NCBI GenBank assembly: GCA_016764955.1
Contig: JAESQZ010000005.1
Coordinates: 1 to 5,277, forward strand
DNA length: 5,277 nt
From: Deltaproteobacteria bacterium
GTDB lineage: Bacteria; Myxococcota; UBA727; JABDBI01
Direction: 5' to 3'
Positions 1 through 5,277 of this stretch are shown here, one piece after another. Numbering within the stretch: position 1 is the stretch's first letter; each line of letters begins with the position of its first letter. Made by a program: the position numbers and the translations under genes. The notes beneath the pieces were generated by a model. It did no database searches and was not told the DNA's origin. It was given only the letters and a program-made list of their open reading frames with translations.

Positions 1-18
1 CAAGTATTCTCGCTGTTT

Positions 19-27
19 GGGGGAAAG
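19..27 (+). promoter_or_regulatory. Possible ribosome binding site of the GT4 gene
   Basis: The stretch GGGGGAAAG directly abuts the TTG at 28. The purine content suits a Shine-Dalgarno site, but the spacing from its G-rich part to the start is only about 4 bases, shorter than usual. It supports the TTG start weakly and leaves open a start further upstream. Confidence 0.3.
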
Positions 28-1158
28 TTGCAGCTAAGCAAAAAGCCTAAGCTTTTATTCTTGGTGACCGAAGATTATTATTTTTGGTCTCATCGGCTAT
101 TGATTGCCAAGGCGGCTCAACGAGCAGGCTTTGATGTTTATGTAGCAACCCATGTGAATGAACATGGCGATAAGATAAAGCAAGAAGGTTTTATTTTACT
201 GCCAACGCTTTTCTCTAGAAATAATCAAAATTTGTTTAGGCAGTTTAGAGCATTGTTTGAATTGGTTCAAATTTTTCGTAAAGTAAAGCCTGATTTGGTT
301 CACAATGTAGCCTTAAAGGCCATTGCATTTGGCTCAATTGCTGCCTGGCTAGCTGGGGTTAAAAGTACAATTAATTTAGTAACTGGCCTTGGAGTTGTTT
401 TCACTGATGATCGGAAAAAATACAGACTATTGTCAAATTTATATCGTACTTTTTTACGTGTTCTTTTTCTTCGATCGAATACATTTTTGATATTACAGAA
501 CTCAGATGATGATCTTGAAATGAAACGCATTGTGCCAAAAGCTCAAATTTCATTGATTCGTGGTTCAGGTGTTAATGTGGAATATTACTTTCCTGTTCCC
601 GAAACTTCTGGCAAAGCAGTTGTGACCTTGGTTGCACGCATGCTTTGGCACAAGGGTATTGGAGAATTGGTTGAAGCAAGTCGTTTACTCAGGGCGCGGG
701 GAGAGGCTGTTTGCATTCAGCTGGTGGGTGGAGTGGACTATGGAAATGCAGCTCACATTTTACGAGAGAAACTTCTGCAATGGCAAGACGAGGGTCTCAT
801 TCGTTGGCTGGGATATCGAGAAGATGTACGAGAAATCTGGTTCAATTCCCACATTGCCATATTGCCTTCTTATCGAGAAGGTTTACCCAAGTCTTTGTTG
901 GAAGCTGCTGCTTGTGGTCGTCCCATTATAACATCTGATGTTCCCGGTTGCAGAGAGATGGTTATCGACGGGTACAATGGTTTTATTGTTCCTGTGAAAA
1001 ATTCAGAAAGACTTGCAAATGCTATCCAAAAATTAGTCAAAGATTCAGATTTAAGAAAAACGATGGGTATGAATAGTCGCAAGCTGGTTTGTGAGCAATT
1101 TTCGGACGACATTGTGTCGTCTCAAACCCTGGAGTTATATCGACGATGTCTGAACTGA
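28..1158 (+). CDS. GT4-family glycosyltransferase (PglA-like), O-antigen/polysaccharide assembly
   Basis: Predicted cytoplasmic retaining glycosyltransferase that adds a sugar from a nucleotide donor to a lipid-linked glycan. The 376-residue protein has the two-domain GT-B layout. The N-terminal half starts with a Rossmann strand (KLLFLVTED, residues 8-16), then YYFWSHRLLIAKAAQRAGF, and carries VHNVALKAIAFGS (91-103) and the glycine-rich NLVTGLGVVF (116-125), as in PglA-like GT4 enzymes. The C-terminal donor domain has ARMLWHKG (R204, K209) and the EX7E motif E284/E292 within EGLPKSLLEAAACGRPII, followed by SDVPGCREMV. No signal peptide or membrane span is evident. The proposed start is a TTG preceded by a purine-rich stretch that lies unusually close. 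No in-frame stop occurs between base 1 and this TTG, so the true start could lie upstream of the window. The end overlaps the next gene by 13 bases. The family is secure, but donor and acceptor are unknown; position next to wbpV-wbpL-wbpM suggests an early sugar of the O unit. Confidence 0.9.
   Translation: MQLSKKPKLLFLVTEDYYFWSHRLLIAKAAQRAGFDVYVATHVNEHGDKIKQEGFILLPTLFSRNNQNLFRQFRALFELVQIFRKVKPDLVHNVALKAIAFGSIAAWLAGVKSTINLVTGLGVVFTDDRKKYRLLSNLYRTFLRVLFLRSNTFLILQNSDDDLEMKRIVPKAQISLIRGSGVNVEYYFPVPETSGKAVVTLVARMLWHKGIGELVEASRLLRARGEAVCIQLVGGVDYGNAAHILREKLLQWQDEGLIRWLGYREDVREIWFNSHIAILPSYREGLPKSLLEAAACGRPIITSDVPGCREMVIDGYNGFIVPVKNSERLANAIQKLVKDSDLRKTMGMNSRKLVCEQFSDDIVSSQTLELYRRCLN
1131..1134 (+). 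promoter_or_regulatory. Ribosome binding site of the wbpV-like gene
   Basis: GGAG lies 11 bases before the ATG at 1146, inside the 3' end of the preceding glycosyltransferase gene. It supports this ATG, which gives a 13-base overlap with the upstream stop codon and a protein starting directly before the nucleotide-binding strand. Confidence 0.5.
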
Positions 1159-2093
1159 AAAAATGTCTTGTCACAGGTGCATCCGGCTTTATCGGGAAAC
1201 CCTTTTGTGTTTATCTTAAAAACCAGGGGGTTTTTGTTCGGGCTCTATTTCGAAATCCCACTTCAGGGCCTTGGGATGAACAAGTCATTCATGATCTCGC
1301 AGATCCAGAGCGATATTCGATTCCAGAAACTATATTTGATAGTATTGACACTGTTTTTCATTTGGCTGGAGTTGCTCATGCAGGTCGTCGTTCCAATATT
1401 TCTCCTGAAGTTTACTGGACAGTGAATACAGCTTCGACTGGGGAATTAATGCACTTGGCTGCCAAGTCAGGGGTTCGTCGATTTATTTATTTCAGTTCGA
1501 CCAAAGCCATTAACCCAACAGATGATTACGGTTCTTCTAAGCAGGCAGCTGAAAAATTGGTGTTGGAGTTGGGAGCAAAACACGGTTTGCATGTCTGCAT
1601 TTTACGCCCGTCACTGGTCTATGGGCCAAATTTAAAAGGCAATCTGTTAAGTATGATGCGGGGTATTGATAGAGGTTGGTTCCCAGCGCTACCTGATACT
1701 CAAAATCAGCGTTCCTTGATTTCTGTTCAGGACTTATCAAGAGTAGCCTTGTTAGCTGCAAAAAATGTAAAGGCGAATGGCAAAATTTATACTGTTACAG
1801 ATGGAAAAAATTATTCAACAAGGCAATTGTATGATTCCATGAGACAGTCATTGGGACGTGGCCGCGCAAAGATATCTTTTCCTCTGTGGCCACTTAAGAT
1901 TTGTGCTCGAATAGGCGATCTTTTGCGGTTACCGTTGAATTCAGAGAGCCTTGATAAAATTACGGGTTCTGAGGTTCATTCCTCAGAGCTCTTATGTGAA
2001 GATCTTAACTGGAAACCTTCGACGAATTTTTTCCAATCGATGCCAGAGATTGTAAAGGCCTATAAAGTAGATACCAAAGGTTCTTTTAATTGA
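1146..2093 (+). CDS. wbpV: WbpV-like NAD(P)-dependent sugar-nucleotide epimerase/4-reductase (extended SDR)
   Basis: Extended short-chain dehydrogenase/reductase of 315 residues, the usual length for the GalE/WbpV group. Visible in order are the Rossmann motif TGASGFIG (10-17), the FHLAG strand end (71-75), the active-site serine region FSSTKA (116-121), the catalytic YGSSK (Y128, K132) completing an S-Y-K triad, and RPSLVYGP (154-161) beside the substrate site. Known members next to wbpL and wbpM (WbpV of P. aeruginosa O6, WreQ of Rhizobium etli) reduce the UDP-4-keto-6-deoxy-GlcNAc made by WbpM to UDP-QuiNAc. The neighbourhood here suggests the same job, giving UDP-QuiNAc or UDP-FucNAc; this is inference, since GalE-type 4-epimerases share all these motifs. 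The protein is cytoplasmic, with no signal peptide. Its stop codon overlaps the next start in TTGA. Confidence 0.88.
   Translation: MSELKKCLVTGASGFIGKPFCVYLKNQGVFVRALFRNPTSGPWDEQVIHDLADPERYSIPETIFDSIDTVFHLAGVAHAGRRSNISPEVYWTVNTASTGELMHLAAKSGVRRFIYFSSTKAINPTDDYGSSKQAAEKLVLELGAKHGLHVCILRPSLVYGPNLKGNLLSMMRGIDRGWFPALPDTQNQRSLISVQDLSRVALLAAKNVKANGKIYTVTDGKNYSTRQLYDSMRQSLGRGRAKISFPLWPLKICARIGDLLRLPLNSESLDKITGSEVHSSELLCEDLNWKPSTNFFQSMPEIVKAYKVDTKGSFN
2076..2080 (+). promoter_or_regulatory. Ribosome binding site that fixes the TTG start of the wbpL-like gene
   Basis: AAAGG sits 9 bases before the TTG at 2090, a good Shine-Dalgarno spacing. The TTG shares a TTGA with the stop of the preceding gene. 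The next candidate, a GTG at 2102, is 21 bases from this site and would trim the first membrane helix, and the next in-frame ATG is about 80 codons in. The TTG is therefore the best start. Confidence 0.6.
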
Positions 2094-3079
2094 ATCACCT
2101 AGTGCTTTTATTTGCACTGATTGCCTTGATTTCTGTGTTGTTGTCTAAGTGTTATATTAAAATTGCTGGCCGAGTTGGAGCACTTGATATTCCTAACCAG
2201 CGCAGCTTGCATCAAGTAGAGATTCCCAGGGGTGCAGGCCTGGTGATTGTTTCCCTAACTGTAACTGGCTGGGCTGTTTTAGAATATTTAGGTATTGTTA
2301 ACTACATTTGGTTTCGTTCTTTTATGTTGATAGCCTTTGGGATTGGATTTTTGGGGTATGTAGATGATATTTATCAAATCAGTTTTGCTGTCAAAGGCGC
2401 TGTGCAGCTTGTTCTATCATTGTGTGCCCTGTATTTTTTGAGAGACGAAATTGAGTCTTTAATATTATATTTTTCTTTGTTATTTTGGTGCTTATCCATT
2501 GTTAATTTTTACAATTTTATGGATGGTATTGATGGAATGGCTGCTATCTATGGCCTTATATTGAGCCTATGTTGGGTGATTGTTGGGCTACAGGTTAAAG
2601 AACCCTTATTTTACTATTCTGGGATTTTAATTGGAGCAAGCTGCATAGGTGTTCTTCATTTTAATTGGTCACCTGCGAGCGTTTTTTTAGGTGATGTGGG
2701 TAGCTTGTTTCTTGGTTTTATATTTTCGTATTTTGGAGTAATTTTGGCACTTAGGCATCCAGAAATGGCGTCCATGAGTATCTTAATTCTTTGGGCTTTT
2801 ATTTTCGACTGTACCTATACTCTTATTAAACGGTTTTTGTCTGGGGAGAAAATATGGCAGGCACACCGAGAGCATTTATATCAGAGATTGGTTTGTGCTG
2901 GATATTCACATTCGTTTGTTAGTACCCTGTATGGGATGATTTCAATTGTTGGCTTTGGAGCATGGTACATGCATGATTATTTACTTATACCTATCGCTTT
3001 TGTGATTGGAAGCGCGGTTTCCATGTTGCTCTTGGTGCGATTAGCTGAATCTGATTCAGAACATGTTCTTTCATCATGA
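2090..3079 (+). CDS. wbpL: WbpL/WecA-like polyprenyl-phosphate sugar-1-phosphate transferase
   Basis: Integral membrane enzyme of the PNPT family (WecA, WbpL, MraY). It starts O-antigen synthesis by moving an N-acetylhexosamine 1-phosphate from a UDP-sugar to undecaprenyl phosphate on the cytoplasmic face of the inner membrane. The 329 residues hold about 10-11 hydrophobic helices. Family motifs are all present: DIPNQRSLHQVEIPRGAG (33-50), the Mg-binding pair in GYVDD (D92, D93), NFYNFMDGIDGM (139-150; D145, D148), FNWSPASVFLGDVGS (191-205; N192, D202) and the basic cytoplasmic loop AHREHLYQRL (258-267; H259, H262). The start is TTG, overlapping the upstream stop by four bases; the stop overlaps the next ATG in ATGA. 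The position between wbpV-like and wbpM-like genes favours WbpL, for which QuiNAc or FucNAc 1-phosphate would be the substrate, over a housekeeping WecA. Substrate choice is inferred from context only. Confidence 0.93.
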   Translation: MNHLVLLFALIALISVLLSKCYIKIAGRVGALDIPNQRSLHQVEIPRGAGLVIVSLTVTGWAVLEYLGIVNYIWFRSFMLIAFGIGFLGYVDDIYQISFAVKGAVQLVLSLCALYFLRDEIESLILYFSLLFWCLSIVNFYNFMDGIDGMAAIYGLILSLCWVIVGLQVKEPLFYYSGILIGASCIGVLHFNWSPASVFLGDVGSLFLGFIFSYFGVILALRHPEMASMSILILWAFIFDCTYTLIKRFLSGEKIWQAHREHLYQRLVCAGYSHSFVSTLYGMISIVGFGAWYMHDYLLIPIAFVIGSAVSMLLLVRLAESDSEHVLSS

Positions 3080-4887
3080 TGAACAAGGCTACATCGTTAA
3101 AACTATTCGAGGATTTTTCCGGGCTTAAAGCTTTTCGCTGGTCTTTAGATGCCTGCACCCTTTTGGGTGCATTTTTAATTGCACATGGTTTTTATTTTTC
3201 AAATGAATCAAGTTTTTATGTTTATGCTTTTTGGATTTTAGGGGCTCAAGCATTGGGCTTTGGGATCTTAAAGTTAGACTTGATTGTTTGGCGTTACATT
3301 GGCTTTTATGATCTAAAACGTTTTGGGTTGTGGGCTTTATATTGTGCTGCCTGTTCGATGTTGCTCAATTTGGCTTTTTCGCAAGTTCCGGTTTATGTGC
3401 CGGTTTTCAATGCTGCGTTAGTTTTTTTTGGTTTTGTCAGTGCTCGAGTATTGAGAAGGGCTACTTATGAGTATGGCTTGTTCTTGAAAGAGGCGAGCTT
3501 TGCTAGAGCCTTAGAGCCTCAAAGGACTTTGCTAGTGGGAGCTGGAGAGGTCGGCATGATGGCGGTGCGTGCTTTCGGTAAATCGCGCGACCAGCGATTG
3601 GAAATCATAGGCTTTGTAGATGATGACGAGCGTAAGCAAGACTCGTTAATCCAGCAGCTTCCTGTGCTAGGCAGCGTAGAAGATTTGCCAGAGCTGGTAG
3701 AAGAACACCGGATTTCTCAAGTAATTATCTCGATTGCTCGGATTTCGCGTGCACAGATGCGTCGAATTCTAGATATTTGTAAAGAGATTCTAGTCGAAGT
3801 TCGCGTTGTGCCAGGTTATAGCGATATTGTCCAAGGCAATATTTCAGTCGGTTCTATTCGAGAAATACGTATTGAAGACTTGCTGGGTCGCGAGCCTATT
3901 TTATTAGACTCCGAGCGAGTATCAGATTTTTTACGAGAACAGGTTGTGTTGGTAACAGGAGCAGGGGGTTCTATTGGCTCTGAATTATGTCGACAGATTA
4001 TCAAATTTAAACCCAAGCAGCTGCTCTTGTTGGATATTTCAGAATCAGCATTATTTGAAATTCAGCAGGAGCTTCAAGAGTTTCCAGTAGTAGCTTGTGT
4101 CTGCAATTGTGCTGATTATCGAAAAATATTCGGCATCATGAAACGCTATCAACCTGATGCTGTGTTTCATGCGGCGGCTTACAAACATGTTGGCCTCATG
4201 GAGCGAAATCCTTTCGAAGCTTTGGACTCTAATGCTTTGGGGAGTTATTACACAGCACTTGCAGCAGCCAAAAATAGTGTAAAGCGTTTTGTTTTAGTAT
4301 CGACAGATAAAGCTGTTGAGCCAAAATCTGTGATGGGTGCTTCGAAGCACTTAGCCGAAAAATTAGTGGCTAGTTTAACTAAGCAATTTCAAACTGAGTT
4401 TCGAGTCGTGCGCTTTGGCAATGTCTTAGGTTCTTCTGGCTCGGTTGTGCCTATTTTTAAAAAGCAGATAGCAGAAGGTGGCCCCGTGACGGTAACGGAC
4501 CCTGAAATGCGTCGTTATTTCATGACCATTCCAGAAGCGTGTCAGTTAATTTTACAAGCTGCTTCCAGTGATGAAGAGGGCAATTTATTTATTTTAGATA
4601 TGGGAGAGCCTGTGCGAATTCTAGATTTGGCTCGAGATATGATTCGCTTGGCTGGTTTTGAACCTGGGGTGGATATCCCGATTGATTACTCGGGTAAAAA
4701 GTCTGGTGAAAAGCTTTCAGAAGAGCTGAGCTGGCCAGGTGAGATTTTGGGACGCTCTACGCATCAGCGATTATGGCTTGGAAAGCTTGAATCTGAGCAT
4801 GAATTTGATGCTGCCTGGTGGCAGGGATTGAGCGATATTAGAAAATCTGGGGACGAAGAAAAATTGCGCGAATTATTGTCATTGTGA
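3076..4887 (+). CDS. wbpM: WbpM-like membrane-bound nucleotide-sugar 4,6-dehydratase
   Basis: Inner-membrane enzyme predicted to turn UDP-GlcNAc into UDP-2-acetamido-2,6-dideoxy-4-hexulose, the precursor of QuiNAc, FucNAc and related O-antigen sugars. The 603 residues begin with about four hydrophobic helices (near 25-42, 47-66, 83-101 and 106-123). A first Rossmann-like domain follows with TLLVGAGEVG (151-160), then the catalytic SDR domain: VLVTGAGGSIGSE (291-303), AAAYKHVGLME (366-376), STDKAVEP (409-416), VMGASK (419-424) and RFGNVLGSSGSVVP (446-459). Met420 stands where most SDRs have the catalytic Tyr, with Lys424 after it: the altered S-M-K triad known from P. aeruginosa WbpM. The protein is somewhat shorter than that WbpM (about 665 residues). 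The C-terminal motif, normally close to TGLRPGEKLYEEL, reads SGKKSGEKLSEEL (539-551). ATG codons at 3076 and 3079 are both possible starts; the first overlaps the upstream stop as ATGA. No strong Shine-Dalgarno precedes it, so translation probably depends on coupling. Confidence 0.95.
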   Translation: MMNKATSLKLFEDFSGLKAFRWSLDACTLLGAFLIAHGFYFSNESSFYVYAFWILGAQALGFGILKLDLIVWRYIGFYDLKRFGLWALYCAACSMLLNLAFSQVPVYVPVFNAALVFFGFVSARVLRRATYEYGLFLKEASFARALEPQRTLLVGAGEVGMMAVRAFGKSRDQRLEIIGFVDDDERKQDSLIQQLPVLGSVEDLPELVEEHRISQVIISIARISRAQMRRILDICKEILVEVRVVPGYSDIVQGNISVGSIREIRIEDLLGREPILLDSERVSDFLREQVVLVTGAGGSIGSELCRQIIKFKPKQLLLLDISESALFEIQQELQEFPVVACVCNCADYRKIFGIMKRYQPDAVFHAAAYKHVGLMERNPFEALDSNALGSYYTALAAAKNSVKRFVLVSTDKAVEPKSVMGASKHLAEKLVASLTKQFQTEFRVVRFGNVLGSSGSVVPIFKKQIAEGGPVTVTDPEMRRYFMTIPEACQLILQAASSDEEGNLFILDMGEPVRILDLARDMIRLAGFEPGVDIPIDYSGKKSGEKLSEELSWPGEILGRSTHQRLWLGKLESEHEFDAAWWQGLSDIRKSGDEEKLRELLSL

Positions 4888-4889
4888 GC

Positions 4890-5199
4890 TTGACTAGATG
4901 GGTATTTGAATAGAGCCCCGCGATCAGCGTGGTAGAAATAATAGAAGCCATGCAGCGGATTCAACTCCAAATAATAATGCGTCAATCGTTGTCACCTTTG
5001 CCATCTTGTTATCGGATGCAGGATCGGTTTTTTTCTGATCGTTATATTCCCTGTGTTGATGGAGAGATGCTACGAATGATGGGAAGACTAACGAAAATCT
5101 CAAAATCCATAATCTATGTGAACCAAGAACTTGATCTCTACAGCCGCAGATCAGGAGAGAGCAACTGGTGATGGCTTCGAAAGATATGAACATGAGCGA
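4890..5199 (-). pseudogene. Decayed remnant resembling an ECF-type RNA polymerase sigma factor
   Basis: No intact reading frame covers this stretch, but minus-strand translation gives four short peptides, colinear with one family though in different frames. SLMFIS (5199-5182) then HHQLLSPDLRL (5173-5141) resemble the LRLIFTCCHPALSPE segment of long ECF sigma factors (ECF42/DUF6596 type). DFEIFVSLPIIRSISPST (5107-5054) resembles the TDWxxIxxLYDxLLxxxPSP segment. AKVTTIDALL (about 5001-4972) resembles the part after LNRAVAVA. ELNPLHGFYYFYHADRGALFK (about 4970-4908) resembles the YHLLHAARADLLRRLG segment. Frames change between pieces, stops interrupt them, and the roughly 200 residues expected between the second and third pieces are missing, so a large internal deletion is implied. 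The remnant converges on the polysaccharide operon and may continue toward the window edge. The comparison is from memory of the family, with no alignment run. Intergenic sequence without coding history is the alternative. Confidence 0.45.
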
Positions 5200-5277
5200 T
5201 ACATAATTCCAAGCAAGTTTATTTTGAACTTTGTTTACCAAGGAGAGGTTTGCTTGAAGCTGTGCCTGGTGAACCCA
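5200..5277. other. Residual sequence at the window edge, no gene recognised
   Basis: No convincing gene, repeat, promoter or terminator is visible. On the minus strand the frame stays open with residues such as VHQAQLQANLSLVNKVQNKLAW, which could be the eroded N-terminal side of the sigma-factor remnant, but I see no clear family motif. On the + strand a frame remains open to the edge, without a supported start. Confidence 0.3.

Noticed and set aside
300..1112. Antisense and alternate-frame open frames within the glycosyltransferase gene
   Set aside because: They overlap a well-supported gene in full, lack family motifs and have no regulatory signals of their own.
3058..3069. Perfect 12-base palindrome AGAACATGTTCT just before the wbpM-like start
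   Set aside because: It lies within the coding end of the wbpL-like gene (codons around EHVL), in an overlapping-gene junction with no sign of a promoter. A single short palindrome is expected by chance, so an operator claim is not supported.
4915..4933. GC-rich CCCCGCGATCAGCGTGG after the wbpM-like stop as a terminator
   Set aside because: Only a three-pair CGC/GCG stem forms cleanly and no T-run follows. Termination may occur elsewhere or be Rho-dependent.
5022..5040. Possible hairpin GATCGG-T7-CTGATC as a terminator
   Set aside because: The T-run lies in the loop, not after the stem, and the stem is only six pairs with one G-T wobble. It is not a convincing intrinsic terminator for either strand, and it sits inside the presumed pseudogene.
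4929..5171. Small + strand open frame of 80 codons with GTG start
   Set aside because: No clear ribosome site and no recognised family. It runs antisense through the stretch that carries sigma-factor-like peptides on the minus strand, so it is most likely a chance frame.
4924..5241. Minus-strand open frame of 105 codons as an intact small protein
   Set aside because: Only parts of it (SLMFIS, AKVTTIDALL) fit the sigma-like pattern, while other colinear family-like segments fall in different frames. It is better read as one frame of a decayed gene.

Overview
The window is the distal end of a Gram-negative O-antigen or surface-polysaccharide locus. Four genes lie head to tail on the + strand and overlap at every junction (13, 4 and 4 bases), so they almost certainly form one translationally coupled operon. 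In order they are a GT4 glycosyltransferase, a WbpV-like sugar-nucleotide epimerase/reductase, a WbpL/WecA-like polyprenyl-phosphate sugar-1-phosphate transferase, and a WbpM-like membrane-anchored nucleotide-sugar 4,6-dehydratase. The order matches the 3' end of Pseudomonas-type O-antigen clusters (glycosyltransferase-wbpV-wbpL-wbpM), which points to a gammaproteobacterium. The moderately AT-rich coding sequence argues against Pseudomonas itself. I cannot name the species.

The genes make biochemical sense as a unit. The WbpM-like enzyme would convert UDP-GlcNAc to the 4-keto-6-deoxy sugar, and the WbpV-like SDR would reduce C4 to give UDP-QuiNAc or UDP-FucNAc. The WbpL-like enzyme would load the sugar 1-phosphate onto undecaprenyl phosphate at the inner membrane. 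The GT4 enzyme would then add a later sugar, possibly the second. Which epimer is made cannot be read from the sequence.

The last ~390 bases (4888-5277) hold no intact gene. On the minus strand I can follow several short peptide stretches, in shifting frames but in the right order, that resemble an ECF-type RNA polymerase sigma factor with a long C-terminal extension (ECF42/DUF6596-like). I read this as a badly decayed, internally deleted pseudogene converging on the operon. No clear terminator, promoter, tRNA, insertion-sequence end or CRISPR repeat was seen. The four-gene part is an ordinary, well-described pathway. The decayed sigma-factor remnant is the least expected part of the window.
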